A DNA stretch of 64,000 nucleotides from Macrosoma leucophasiata (lineage: Eukaryota; Arthropoda; Insecta; Lepidoptera; Hedylidae). The notes below the pieces were generated by a model. That model was not told where the DNA came from. It ran no database searches and worked only from the letters and a program-made list of their open reading frames with translations. Every line of letters begins with the position of its first letter. The stretch's first letter is position 1. The stretch spans positions 14,553,501-14,617,500 of the forward strand of contig JAWQUS010000008.1 of assembly GCA_036365455.1 (NCBI GenBank), written 5' to 3'. Shown piece after piece: positions 35,690-49,000 of this stretch. Position numbers and translations under genes: made by a program.

Positions 35690-35795
35690 ATGCGTTGCTA
35701 CTCCTGAGCCCTAAGCTATTTTGCCTCTGTGTCGGCAATTACAGAGCCGTACATTACCTCCTGACCGAATCATGATACCATTTACTATCAAGAAC
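35690..35795 (-). repeat. Family A retroposon fragment
   Basis: Contains GCTACTCCTGAGCCCTAAGC and ACAGAGCCGTACATTACCTC, matching the middle of family A in reverse. Another fragment is at about 36755-36835. Confidence 0.65.
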
Positions 35796-35809
35796 ATATT
35801 TATAGTTAA

Positions 35810-36166
35810 CTAGCGGCCCGCCTCGGCTTCGCGCGGTGCAATGTTGACTACCCTCTCCTATTCGTCTTAGCGTGATGATTATACATAGATATAGCCTAAA
35901 GTCTACCTCGATATCTTTTATAGTTTAGGCAGCGTACGCAAAATAAGTAACTTTTCTGGTTGATTTTTTATACCTTGTGTCTGAAAAACCCAAATATATT
36001 ACGGAACCCTATTTTTTCGAAAATAAAATATAGCCTATGTTACCCGTGGATAACGTAGCTTTCGAATAGTGAAAGAATTTTTAAAATCGGTCCAGTAGTT
36101 ATTGAGCATATTCATTACAAACAAACAAACAAAAAAATATTACCTATTTATAATATTAGTTTAGAT
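35810..36166 (-). mobile_element. Helitron-like non-autonomous element
   Basis: On the minus strand it starts A|TCTAAACTAATATTATAAAT and ends GCCGCTAG before T, matching 5'-TC and CTAG-3' with an A/T target. The 3' region contains GAAGCCGAGGCGGGCCGC. No Rep/helicase coding. Confidence 0.75.
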
Positions 36167-36381
36167 TAGATTAATATAATAAGTTGTTTGCCTTGCTATT
36201 ACTGGGCATAGTGGGCATATTATTAAATCTCGAGAGTGACACTGGCAATATTCTCTAACAAAGAAAACACTATCACTTAGGAACCTACCTACTTCCCGCT
36301 ACAGGGGTCGAACCCGATACCTCGATTGATTACTGTCGTATGTGTTCTTAGTTTTTTCGCGAGCTACACTCATTGAAATAT

Positions 36382-36543
36382 AACTAGTTTTCGGATTTAT
36401 CTCGCGTACCTACATATATTAAAATAAAATGATTCAGTCTGCCCGAGACCACGAAAGCTGAAAAGCGACCGAAACGTCAGCTTCGCTTCTAAATAATAAT
36501 TTTAGTTTTATAGACCTACGCGAGATAAATCCGAAAACTAGTT
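36382..36543. mobile_element. 162-bp MITE (AACTAGTTTTCGG TIR)
   Basis: TIRs AACTAGTTTTCGGATTTATC continuing TCGCGTA are inverted at the right end. The interior GACCGAAACGTC segment recurs at about 63225-63265 in a partial copy. TSD not resolved. Confidence 0.75.
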
Positions 36544-36605
36544 TTATGACAATGATTACTGTCAGTATACAAAAGTAATCAGTCTAATATTACGTTAAAA
36601 TCTTA

Positions 36606-36720
36606 CCCCCTTATTCATAAACGTACATTAGAAACGTTTTAGCTATTGAATGCTTTGTCTTTGTCAGTTGCATTGTCAAATGTGCAGGATAGAAAAAGAC
36701 AAAGTAGAGATTAGCAACCA
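36606..36720. mobile_element. TWA-flanked MITE, right end lost
   Basis: The left TIR and interior match 31170-31315 up to GAGATTAGCAAC, then the sequence diverges. The left flank is TTA. Confidence 0.7.
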
Positions 36721-37184
36721 TTGATATACATTTTTGTATATCACAACACAAAATACACAAAACCAGAGGTCAAAATGTAGATACGATGCCATTCCCGAGA
36801 CCTGAGTTGTTATATCTCTGTGACAGATTTTTTTTAGTTTCAATTTCAAGACCGCTACGAATAATAATGTTTAAACGTAACCTACCTTTGAATAATAATA
36901 TATATACGTAAACATTATTATTCGTAGGAGATACTAAATAATATTTCTATCGTCTGTTCCGTTTCTGTATTCCTCCGGAGGCCAATGGCGTGCTGCCACT
37001 GCCCTCCCCCCACCCTTCCTAGTCCGCCACTGCAACTGGTGCCTAAAATGTAATTGTGAGACGGTTCAGACGGTGCGCAAAACACCTCCGTCAGCAGTTT
37101 GGAAAAGTAGCAATACGTCACCAACAGACGTCTCGCAGCGCGATGTGCCGTACCCCGCTGTCCCCGCCACCGCTCTGTCCCCCG

Positions 37185-37395
37185 ACTAAATACGCTTACA
37201 CTCACAGCCCCACAGTAGGTATAAACCTGTGTCGTGGGCGTGGGTGCCGTTGTACACACACAAAACATACATACACCCAGACCCGAATCAAATTTAATAT
37301 CAGTAGGCCATACAAAAATTTGTTCCGGAGTGGGATTGGCACCCGCGACCCTTCGAATCAAACGGCCATCTTACACCACTGGACTAACCGGGCAC
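37185..37395 (-). mobile_element. tRNA-derived SINE (family C)
   Basis: Same body as 20725-20948 on the minus strand. The B-box region is altered (CGCGGGTGCCAATCCC) and so probably no longer a good Pol III promoter. Confidence 0.7.
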
Positions 37396-37430
37396 GAGGC
37401 CGGGTCGTTTCGATGACAACCGTATGCATG

Positions 37431-37507
37431 GGAGTTTTGGCGGGCACCTTGAAAGAGGCGTGTGGTGCTCTTATTTTATTTAATTTTCTTGGTGTATTTT
37501 TGAGTTA
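37431..37507 (+). repeat. Copy of a ~77-bp repeat shared with NPRL2 upstream region
   Basis: GAGTTTTGGCGGGCACCTTG through CTTGGTGTATTTTTGAGTTA recurs at about 41870-41948, upstream of NPRL2. No coding capacity. Confidence 0.6.
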
Positions 37508-38350
37508 TCTATACTTATAATAAAACTGTAGAAGAGTAAATTCTGTACATTGAAAATATTGAGAAAATTAATACCAGGCGATGTTACTAGATCGATACCG
37601 AACACAAATATGTGATTAGATTTTTTTTTGTCTTTCTGTCTGTCTGTCTGTCTGTCTGTTTGTTTAAGCATCACACAGAATCTACCGGTCCGATTACGAT
37701 GAAACTTGGTATAATTATACTTTAACATTTGGCGCACAACACTGGGTACTATTTATCCCGGAAAATGTATGTTTGTATGTGTGCACAAAGCACGCTAATT
37801 TCAAAAATGGCTTATCCGATTTGCAGTTTTCATTAATATATTGTGGTAAGTTTCACTTACCATTTAGTGTGCGTTTCATGTCAATCGGTTTAGAAATAAA
37901 AAAGTTACGACACTTTAAAAAATCATATCGAATATTTTTAAACTATTCTGTATCTGTCTTCTATCTTTCTTAGGGTTAAAAAAGTAAAAGATAAAAATAG
38001 ACCCTATTACTAATCCTCCGCTGTCTGCCTGAGTCCATGCCTCTGCCCATCCATCAGTCTGTCTGTCATCAGGCTGTATCTCATAAACAGTGATAGCTAG
38101 AAAGTTAAAATTTTCACAAATTATGTATTTCTGTTACCGCTATAACGACAAAATTAAATACTAAAAATAAGAAAATGAAAATATTAAGGGCTCCAAAGGG
38201 GTATACAGTCAAAGTTTTTTTTTCGTATAATTTTTGCTCGATATTAATAACAGTAGCAAGTAGACGCTTAAAAGCGGAGGTGGTAGTGATGACAGTGGTG
38301 GTGGTGATGTTGGTGGTGGTGACTATGGTGGTGTGATGTTGGTGGCAATA
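37508..38350 (+). mobile_element. Helitron-like 5' end joined to family E segment
   Basis: Begins A|TCTATACTTATAATAAAACT, has a GTCT microsatellite at about 37635-37665, then a segment homologous to 17640-18140 and a short GTGGTGATG minisatellite at 38278-38345. The parallel with 17487-18537 suggests one repeat family with an expandable GTG block. The right end is undefined. Confidence 0.55.
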
Positions 38351-38516
38351 ATGGTTAAAAATGCACAACGTTAATATTCATATTTTCTCTTCTGCCGGCT
38401 CTTACGGAGTGTCTATATTATGCATAGATCTATCTTTTATCTTTCATTCTCTGATAGAAACACCAATTGACTGAAACTTTACAAAAGTTTATAATAATCT
38501 AGGTATATATATAATA

Positions 38517-39751
38517 GGTTGAGGAAAAAGGCTTTTCGCATTATAGTATGTATGAACTTGTAATAAGATCTCTTTGACTGTAGTATTTGTATCTGGCTGG
38601 TTTTGGTATCATTGAAAGTTAAAATTTTAAAGAACATAATTCCAAATTCAAATTAGGCAAATGTGTGATTTTCGTTTGTTTTTCGTACTGTCAAGATGAG
38701 TGAATCTAATGAAGAAATTCGATACATTTTAAAATTTTTCTACAAAAAAGGTAAAAATGCAACGCAAGCCGCGAAAAAAAATTGCGGTGTTTATGGACCT
38801 AGTGCAGTGCCTGTGAGAGTAGCACAAATTTGGTTAAAGCGTTTTCAATCCGGAAATTTTGATGTCAAAGATGCACCTCGCTCTGGTCGCCCTATTACGG
38901 ATAAAATAGATGCCATTTTTGAAAAAGTGGAGCAAGATCGACATATCAGTAGTTACGACGTAGCTGAAGAACTGAGAATTGATCACAAAACAGTTTTGGC
39001 GCATTTGAAAAAAGCTGGGTACAAAAAAAAGCTCGATATTTGGGTACCTCACGAGCTCACTGAAAGAAACCTAATGAACCGTGTACTCATTTGTGATTCT
39101 TTATTACGACGTAATGAAACCGAATCATTTTTGAAGAAGCTGATAACTGGTGATGAAAAGTGGATCACGTACGACAAGAACGTGCGAAAAAGGTCGTGGT
39201 CAAAGGACGGTCAGGCTTCACAGACTGTGGCGAAACCCGGGTTAACTCGCAATAAGGTGATGTTGTGTGTGTGGTGGGATTGGAAGGGCATTATTCATTA
39301 TGAGCTATTACCACCAGGCAGGACTATCGATTCTGAACTCTACTGCGAACAACTGATGAGATTAAAGCAAGAAGTTGAGAGAAAGCGGCCGGAATTGATC
39401 AACAGAAGGGGTGTGGTGTTTCATCATGATAACGCTAGACCTCACACATCTATAGCCGCCACTCAGCAAAAATTAAGAGAGTTTGGCTGGGAGGTGTTAA
39501 TGCATCCGCCGTATAGTCCTGACCTTGCACCTTCAGATTTCCACCTGTTTCGGTCTCTTCAGAATTCTTTATGCAATGTTAGGTTCACATAACGAGAGGA
39601 CTGCCAAATCCACTTGTAGCGGTATTTTAATGAGAAGTCCCAAAATTTTTATAGCAATTGGTACATACATACTTAAGTTAAATTTAAATAAACTATATTA
39701 AAAAATGTTTTGAATTATCTCAAAAAATGCGAAGAAACTTTTTCCCCAACC
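38517..39751 (+). mobile_element. Mariner element, copy 2
   Basis: Flanked by TA (38515-38516 and 39752-39753), with TIRs GGTTGAGGAAAAAGGC and the reverse complement of TTTTTCCCCAACC. Compared with copy 1 it lacks about 46 bp near 39657, between AATTTTTATAGCAAT and TGGTACATACATACTT. Confidence 0.93.
38696..39592 (+). pseudogene. Mariner transposase, copy 2, C-terminally truncated
   Basis: The longest frame of the family (298 codons), with the presumed original start (MSESNEE). HTH region near residues 40-50, WVPHEL at 116-121, catalytic Asp at 153, 245 and 281. A 3-bp insertion (an extra Ala after SIA) makes the last spacer 35 instead of the usual 34. A TCA-to-TAA change ends the protein after CNVRFT, and the downstream 46-bp deletion removes most of the C-terminal QKVIEQNG region. 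Both changes argue against activity. Confidence 0.9.
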
Positions 39752-39771
39752 TAATATATAAATCAATTGCT

Positions 39772-39992
39772 GTTCGTTAGTCTCGCTAAAACTCGAGACC
39801 GATTTTTCTAATTTTGGTTTTGAATGTTTTCTGGAAGCCCAGGTAAGGTTTTAAAGGTAAAAAAATATGTAGAAAATTAAAAGAAAAAAGTAAAAACCAC
39901 AATTTCATTTTCCCATACAAATAGTCCGTATCTATCAAACCTTTGACACATTATTTCATTGTGAGGCAATACGAAGTATGCCGGGTCAACTA
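39772..39992 (+). mobile_element. Helitron-like element (Lep1-type)
   Basis: Starts CTGTTCGTTAGTCTCGC and ends GCCGGGTCAACTAG before T, matching 5038-5271 in the same orientation, with one base changed in the terminal GTCAGCTAG. Confidence 0.65.
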
Positions 39993-40019
39993 GTCTATCT
40001 ATCTTTAATTAAATACATA

Positions 40020-40465
40020 TAATAAAACAGTAAGATCGGCGTGTCTGTACATTGTATATATTTACGAAATACCAATTGGGGGCGATGTTAAAATAGTATT
40101 ACAACACTTTTCAATGATTTTTAATTTTTTTTGTCTGTCTGTTTGTCCCTTTGTCCAGGCCAATCACCGAAGATACTGGACGGATTCGAAAGAAACTTTT
40201 TTTGGTGTATAGATACTAAGCCTGGCCAACATTTAGGCTACTTTTTACTGCGGGAAAATCACTCATTCCCACGGGAATTTCTACATTTAATTTCATTTTC
40301 CTATACAAATAGTCCATATCTATCAAACTTTTGACACATTATTTCATTGTGAGGCAATACGAAGTAATAATAAAAAAATATATAAAAAAATTTTTTTTAA
40401 TTACTTGCGGGGATTTGAACCCGAGCCTACCGGTCTTGCTATTATGCCATTTGTCTGTTTCTTGA
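40020..40465. repeat. Helitron-like fragments and a tRNA-like scrap
   Basis: ATAATAAAACAGTAAG with GTCTGTCTGTTTGTCC is followed by a partial Lep1-type segment (TCCATATCTATCAAACTTTT). At 40400-40460 the minus strand has GGTTCAAATCCCCG (B box) and TGGCATAATAGC (A-box-like), a likely SINE head remnant. Confidence 0.5.
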
Positions 40466-40502
40466 CACAACGAATATTAGTTAAATAAATTGTTTAATTT
40501 TT

Positions 40503-42924
40503 TTACCGACTTCAAAAAAAAAAGGAGAAGGTTCTCAATTCGTCCGGATATATATTTTTTTACAATTTATTTTTATTTGTTTGTATGCAAAATTCTAGTT
40601 CACGTAGGTATTCTGCTCGCAATACATAGGTTCCTACATGGTAAGCGGAGTGGGAGATAATAGGTTTTATTTTCTTTACGGAGGTATACAAGCATCCCGA
40701 GCAATCAAAATAATTATGTTCATGAAATTATGCACAGCATATTCATGCAATTTAAATCAATCTAGCTAAAGATTTAAAATCCTAATCCCCTTCATAACTA
40801 TGTTAACTATTATATTATTATATATAAACGTGTTTTTATGCATGTGGCTTCAGGCCAAATGCTTCACTTGGTAGGTAACTTAGAGAATGTGGAATCAACC
40901 AAACACACACAACATTTGAAGCATTTATTTTATTGCCGAAATCTATACATCAAAACGATATGTAATGGGTTTTTGTGTGAAGTATTTCATCAACTATCAT
41001 TCTAGTCTTTCTAACAACTTTATTATAATCAATAATTTATGTAAGATGGCGCTTTTCTAGAAAATAAATATCGCCCTCGCACTCGATGTCTTTAATTTTG
41101 AATTTGTTAACGACATCTAATGAATTATGTGAGAAGGATTTCATCAACTATCATTCTAGCCTTTCCAACGACTCTATCGTTTTATGTTAGGTGGCGCTAT
41201 TCTACAAATATCGATCGCAAAAGATCATCGCGCTGCGCTGGCTGCCATTGGTTCGCGATCGCCATTGGACAACGAAGTAATGTTCTGTTTCATTCTAATA
41301 CGGGCGATCAAAGTGAAACAGAACATTACAATTCGTTTTAGTATCCTTCTCCGTTGGAAAGTGACAAACTTAAGTGGAACCATGTGAAAGAAAGAAATAA
41401 AATATGGTCAACGCCTGTACCATGACCTTTGTTTGTCACCATAAACTGCATCGCTTTTTGCTTTGTCTCGTTTTGTCATACGCGGTGTCATACACGACAA
41501 AATGAAACAAAATTTTCGTAGTGCATAAATTTTACAATTAGATGACATAGTGCAGGGGAGCATGATCGATAAAACTGTAAACAAACTGAGGTGTACCTAT
41601 GTATATTATAATAGAGTTCACGAGAAACAAAGTACTCAATGACCCAAAGGATCCAAATGATCGACTTTTTTTTTGTACGTCACGACCCTATCACTTGTGT
41701 TTGGATCGTGATTCAATCAAAGTGATTCTATCGCTCGCGATCGACTCAGCTCTAATATAGACTAAAGGGCACAGACCAATAACCAAGCGGAAGAGTGCAA
41801 GCCGGTGCAGCACTATGTGGTATGTCATATGTCATGTCATGTGAAAGGTTTTGGCGGAAACGCGGAAAAGGAGGTTTTGGCGGGAACCTTGAAAGAGGCG
41901 TATGGTGCTCTTATTTTATTTCATTTTCTTGGTGTATTTTTAAGTTATATTGAATAAAAATGGTGGCATTTTGTTTGATATAGGTTTATTACAGTGCCCG
42001 TGTATAGTGAAAAAGAATAACAGTGCGAAAACACGACCTTTCAGGTTGCCTCCAAAACTTCATTGTAAATGTTCTGGTAATGTAGCCATCGCTTTACTCG
42101 AATAACTTGATTGTAACTGACTTGACTGACGTATTATACTTGATACTTACATATTATACTTGATGACTATATTATACTAACTTTTACGCTGCTTAAATAA
42201 ATATGAAATATCGTTTTACTTGACACTGGCAATATGCGTAATAGCGATGCCATAATAACAAAAAAAACGCGGAAAAGAGCTGGGTCGCTGCGTGATATTA
42301 TTTTCGAAATTTGTGAATAGTCGCGTTTTTATGTGTAAAAATGGTGGGATTTTTATCGTAAAGCATTCGATAACGTTCACAGGTGTAAGAAAGTGATATT
42401 ATGAAGTGAAAAGTGATTTTTCATGTTGCCTCCAAAACTTCGTAAAATCTCCTAGTAAAGTCCCCATCACTTTACTGGAGCCATCTCATCATATTCCACA
42501 TGGAAGCATCCAATCATCGTCATCTTCCATATGGATTCATTATCATAAGAAATGAAGAAAACTATTTACTGAAGATTGGCTGTTAAGGACTTGCTTCCGA
42601 GCCGTAAAACAATTTAAAAAAAAAAGTCATGTCATGTCATCCTAATGAAGTTTGATTACGATTATTGACGACGATGACGATTTTAATTATTTGAAATTCC
42701 CAGAAATGTTCAATACAATGTCATACGTTTTATAATAGGTACCGTACAGTTTTTATTGTTAGGTTAACGAAATCTTTTAGTGCTTACCGTACAGAAAGAA
42801 ACGTCAATGTAGTATTGACGTGTACTAAAAAATTAGGAAATTATGTTTCCATCGCCGTCTATTACATTGTCATGCGGCTTCTTACTTTGACTATGTTGAC
42901 AGTGTAGACTCAAAAAATCCTTTA
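40503..42924. other. NPRL2 upstream region; repeats only
   Basis: The repeat motif ACCGACTTCAAAAAAAAAAG with GGTTCTCAATTCG lies at about 40504-40540. CATCAACTATCATTCTAG occurs at 40988 and again at about 41142. The 77-bp repeat copy is at 41870. A diverged tandem duplication containing GTTGCCTCCAAAACTTC lies at about 42045 and 42425. No core promoter motif stands out directly before the NPRL2 ATG. Confidence 0.45.
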
Positions 42925-43041
42925 ATGACCTCAAAAGCTATGGAGACTCGATATTACGAAGGGTGTGGACGTGAAGGTCCAATCAGGTGCATATTCCTTG
43001 GGGAATTCCACCCAGTAGCTGGACCCAAAATTGCGTGCCAG
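42925..43041 (+). CDS. NPRL2: NPRL2 exon 1
   Basis: Codes the start through GPKIACQ (39 codons, phase 0), donor GTATGT. It includes CIFLGEFHPVAGPKI, the start of the longin-type N-terminal domain in this family. Confidence 0.9.
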
Positions 43042-46000
43042 GTATGTTGTAGTCAGCATTTTTTTTACATAACGGAAATAAAAAAAAATAAATGCATTTT
43101 CAAAGATTACCTATTCATCATCTTATCAAGTACTTTTCAATTCCACATCTAATGTCCGCAATGTATATTCTAAAGTTGTCCATTTTATGATCTATCTTTG
43201 TGCAAGATTTCATCAAAACTCACATAGATGTTGTAGATAAAATGAAAACCATGTTCTAACTTCTGTCTAACCTGTAAATCCTGTAATTACAGTCAGAGAC
43301 TACAGGTTATGTAGACTGCTACTTAATCCTTCAAGGATCGTACGGCCACCGGTGGCGAGACACAATTGAATTTCGATTGTCATATTTTTCTCGTGTCTGG
43401 AGAGATTAATCTGCTACTAATTATATTGTTTCAAGTCTGTAGAGTGTTGTTATCTCTTTCACACCTTACCTATGTGACATTTGTCAACAATTTTGATTAA
43501 GTTCTGACCAATACCGGACTATCAGTGTGCTACAGTGTGATAATGCTCTATGAAGACAAAACTCTCTTGAATAGGTATTATTTCTTGCTGGTTATGGTAT
43601 GTCATTCATACATAAATTAATATCTCTTCAAAAAGAAATTCACATATATTATTATATTTTTCAGTTTCCAGATGATTACATATCAAAAGAGATGTTTGAT
43701 ACTATCAGTGCTTATATTATTCCAAAACCTCAAATTCAGAAATGCACCATGACTATGTAAGTATCAGTTAGTTTAAATTATTACACATAAAATATAATTT
43801 TGAATAAAATAATGTTTCTTTTAGCAATGCTCTGGGCCACAAGATAGTGGGCTATCCAATCCGCATAGACAACTCAAGATATGAGCGCAATGTGTATCTA
43901 TTCAATTTATGCTTTGTGTGCGATAGCTGGTCCAAAACTGTCCAATATGAACCAGTTGTGAAGAAACTTGGTGAACACTTAGTAAGTTACTTTTAAATAC
44001 TTTCATTATAATTCATCATCATCATTATTTCAGTCAAATTACACTTAACAAAACCCTCCCACAAGTTTGACACAGCAAATGATCCTGGGCTGCCCTCATC
44101 TAGCAATTGCCCGTGACTTTCACCAGGTTGTCGGTCCATTGTGTGGGGGCCTGCCTACACTTTTTTTTCCGTTTTTCATTATTATTAAATTAGATACACT
44201 ATTATGTTTCCTTAAATCTAGAGGACAATATGACACGTGTACAATGTATCACAATCTCAAATTAAAAAAAACTTTGTCTTACTTGTTTTATCATAAATTT
44301 GGTGTTATTTATTTATTAATTTATTCTTTATTGTTACAAAAAATTAACAATAGATGTAACAAATGGCGGACTTAATGCTAAAAGCATTCTCTACCAGTCA
44401 ACCATTGGTAGTATGGAGAAAATTGTAGGCAGTGTAATGAATAAAGATTTTAATTAAAGATAAATCTAATCTAATAATCCTTTCATTTAAAAAAAGTTAT
44501 TCTGCTATACAAATGTATATTATTAAAAAAAAAGCTTTATACTATACACTATAAATATATAATCTCTGTTACATTAGAAATATACACATATATACAACTT
44601 GACTGTGACTATTTAATCCTTCAAGGATCGTATGGCCACCGGCCACGAGACACAATTGAATTTCAATTGTCATATTTTTCTTGTGTCTGGAGAGATTAAT
44701 ACTCAAATTCTTTGAAGTGCTGTCATCAAGCATGCAATGAATAAATTGGAAGTACAATAAATTTATATCTAGTTATTATTTTGTTGATAATGACAAAATT
44801 GGTTCCAAGTGCATTGACTACAACATAGGGTGCTAGCTGCTCAATGATCACAACCATCTTGGATCCCACCGCCTCACTTGTCAAGAAGAATTCTCATTCT
44901 CGTCCACGATGCCCACAAGTAATTCAAATGAGGTGGCAGTAAAGGCATAACACAGAATGGGTAGCAGCATCCCACGATAAAACTATAACCAAACATGCGA
45001 TTATGGATATACTCCTCTAATGACACACAACAATGGTATGGGTGTCTTTGAGGAAGACTTTGTCCACAAGTGGACGTTTTTCAGCTGAGGTGATGACGAC
45101 CTTGACTACTGATTTGATTTACCTAAACTGTGCTATCAAGTCTGCCATTGTCAATTTGTTAATACCACTGGTGGTAAAGTTCCAGTGAAGGGACTCGAGC
45201 ACGTAGGCACCACTGTATTGCCTTATCTATCTGTCACCAAATGGTAGTGTTCAACACTGTCCTGTTCTGATTAGATGGAGATTTATTGCCCCGTAGTAAC
45301 TATCACAGAGACATAACAGCTAAGGTTTTAGGGATGGCAACATCTACATTTTGTTTTCTGGTTTTTCCATGTGAACTGCATGCTTGTTTGCCACCTTCGA
45401 TAAAAACTTAGTTTGAGGCCAATGTCTAATTCATCTTCATTTGTAACTCGAATTGTGTTATACAGACAATAATGGAAGAAGAGACGCGGTTTGTGTCAAG
45501 TGGAGCGACAAAGCTTCCGACGTTACTTGCACATCTGCTACATGATCTGAACACGTACAGGAAGGCTACATTAGTTGGTAAGTTGTTACATAAAACTTTA
45601 TTCAAAATCAGAAGTTTTACTGCAAATTGGTCTATAAACACACTTCTGTTGTCTCACTCAGTGTGTTGCTCTTTTTGTCAAATCCTTAAATCTAATACGG
45701 ATTAGATTCATGAGAAGATTATTGAATTCAATAGCTATTTATTTTTGAAAAATATTGTTCACATTTTACAAATTACATTAACAAGATTAGACTTTTGCTG
45801 GTGGTAGAGTTCTAGTGTAGGAGCTTGAGGGCGTAGGCACTACCGCATTACCTAATTTATCTGCCGCTAAATGGTAGTATTCATCACTATCATGTTCTGG
45901 TTAGGTAATGTATGGCCCTGTGATAACTATCACAAAGCCATAACATCTAAGATCTCAGGGGTAGCAGCGCATCTGCATTTTGATCTCTGGTTTTTGTGTA

Positions 46001-49000
46001 GATGTCTACAGGCTGCAGTTATCACTTAACATCAAGGTGAACTGCATGCTTGTTTGCCACCTTTGTAACATTAAAAAAACTAAACAATTCAGGAAAATTA
46101 TTGAACATTCATCTTCAATCATTGAACTTCACATTTCACATGTATGAAAATAAATGTCATTACAATGTGAATTTTAAAAAGTAGTTAAATGCCTTTGTCT
46201 TAATATCTAAGTTCCCAAATGTAATTTTTCATATTTATATTATACTGCTAAATAATCTGTTGTACACAGAGGGCGATACGGTTATGCATCTCAAAGTCCT
46301 GGAAGTTCGCAAGGACCCAACCCCGGTGCACGACTTCGACGTGCCCGTACTGGTAGCGTCGGTAGGTCTGCCGCGGCCTGGGCGACCACTGCGCACCGTA
46401 CCGCCCGAGGGTGCAGAGATGCAAAGTGAAGAACACCTGGATCTAGACGACGAGGAGCCCTTTGAGATCGATATGGACGCCGATTGGGACCTCACCACTA
46501 GACAGGTGACTTGATTCACTCAGACTTTCATGACCAATGACATTTTCTAAATAGACCATCTGCGCTTCTGTGGTGTCAAGAGAAAAGCCGTGTTATTACT
46601 TGGAGATTATATTGTTATCTGTAGTAACAAGTCTGATATCGCCAGTTGATAAATAAGTAAGTCAACTTCCAAAATCGTAGAAATCAATTTTTGTGATGGT
46701 TTCGAGAAAAGCACAGAAGTTTATTACTGAAGCTGTCCTTAAGAGAATGCTGATAATATATACCACAGATTGAAGGAAAAAGTTCTTAACTTGCTAACTC
46801 TGGAAGTAATATGTGCAGGAATTTGTTGTTGTTGTTGAAATGTTACACTCAATAACCATAAATAGTCGTTATTTTTTGTCAACTTGAAATAAATACAAAT
46901 GTTATGATATTCAATATAGATTCCTCTTGGTTCATATAATTATTCACAACTGGCCAAGTGGCAGTCGATCCCTACAAAGAGTTCCTAAGAATGATTTAAA
47001 AAAAAAATCTTTCAAATTTATTTCTATAGTGAATATATGACTAAAGGAGATGTTGCGAGCTCGGCTCTGGATCGTACACGTCCTCAAAAAATGGGTAAAT
47101 TAAAGAAGAATCCGAAAAAAATACAATTAATTTATTCAAGAATATATTTTAGAGTTACAACCACATTTAATTCAAACGATTTTATCATTTTCAACTATAT
47201 TCAACATGGCGGCGATACAGCCGACACTTGGGATCAATCAATTTCGATAGTATTTAGAAAATTTTACTTTTTTTCTTTAAGTACTATGTGTCAAAATACA
47301 AGTTCAAAAATAAAAATGTCAAAATGACATTGCTCGCCATATTCGCCATGTTGGTTTTGAGTTGCAATTCTAACAGCAAATAATGTTTTGTAACTGCAAA
47401 CAAAGCTAAATGAGTGAAAATATGCAGTGTAAAAAACGTTTTTAAATTGATTTTGTCTGTTTAATGATATTGTGTACAATACATGGCCGGAGGTCCATAC
47501 ATTTTTGCAACATCTTCTTTTCATAGAATATTGAGTTAAATAGTTTATGAAGTTTCTAGTATTTGTTGTTATATCGGCAACAGAAATACATAATCTGTGA
47601 AATTTCAACTGACTAGCTATCACGGTTTATGAAATACTGCCTGATGATAATGAAACGGACAGAGAAATCTAAGTAAAAGCTTTATACCCTAAAAGGTGCA
47701 ACACCCTGAAAGTTAGTGTGAGATTTGATTGATAAATTCGATTGACCTTTTTTACAGCTTCTTCCATACATCAATGGCTACAACCACGTCTCTAAGATAG
47801 CCACCGATACAAATGTGGAGAAGACATTAGTCAAATCTTGCATACAAAACTTGGCCTATTATGGAGTTGTAAGTATATTGAAATGTTAATTAAATAGGAT
47901 ATTAATATATATTGCGACATATTTATAGATTGTCTTAATATTGAATAAGCTGTGTTAATTAAATATCAAATGGGACATCCATTAATTACGTGAGATGTTA
48001 AGAGAGAGGGGAGATCGCTTAAAATATCACGTGATTTTGCCCGCAGAAAGAATAAATAGAAAAATCTGTGTTAAATTATGTCAAACATGTCCCGTCACCC
48101 AAAACATACCCAGATATGGATCATTTTCTCATAATTTAAAATACTCATTTCAGTCAATTGTTTTTCGGTTTAGAATAAATTCAATGCATTAACACTACAA
48201 ACACATATTTTGAAAAAGAAATGCGTGAGGTTGGGGCATGGGGGAAGGTTGAGCAAAATCTCTTGACATCTCACCAGCAGGAGAGGAGGGCGTCCTAAAC
48301 GCCTCACGTAATTTCTGGTCGCCCCCAAACATTATTGGTAAAGATTACTACAACCCATGGATATTCATTTAGGTTTGGCACTGGTTACTGCAGCGTTAAC
48401 TAACCATCAGTGTGAACCGTATATTTTCTTGCTTGTACCAACAAAAACATATATTCAAACAATTACTAAAAAAGTACCTTTAATTAAGTTATTGTTAATT
48501 ATTTGTAGCTCGAATAATATTTGTTGTGTCTGTCAATTTCTGAAGAAATGATACTGTTTCAGGTGAGCCTTATCCCCATGTTGAAATTCAGCAACATGTA
48601 CCGCGCCACACCTAACTTAAGCAGACTGTTTAGTGACGCAGAAATGCAGAAATCTTGTCTGGCCTTCATACACAACGGTTCCGATTCCAAAGACAAGGTG
48701 AGTTTTTTTCCGCATGTAAAGGGTTAAGTGTTTAAATTCTTGATTTTAAACTTCATTTACTTTCGAATTTGACGATAAATGTTTATACAAATACTGTAAT
48801 TAAAAAGTAGATTTATTTTTACGTATTGACCGGAGGAGTTAAACGTAACGTAGACGTGTTAAACGACAAAAGTACAATCATGAACTCCACGTTTAATTAT
48901 TTTTTTATGTAGCAAAGGTCGCAAACAAGCATGCAGTTAACATGGATATTAAGTGATGACTGCAGCCTTTAGGTGCTGATGTAGTGTTCAATGAAACAAA

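Noticed and set aside
42925..43152. Treating the 75-codon frame as a complete small protein
   Set aside because: The NPRL2 homology ends at the GT donor at 43042. The remainder is intron read-through.
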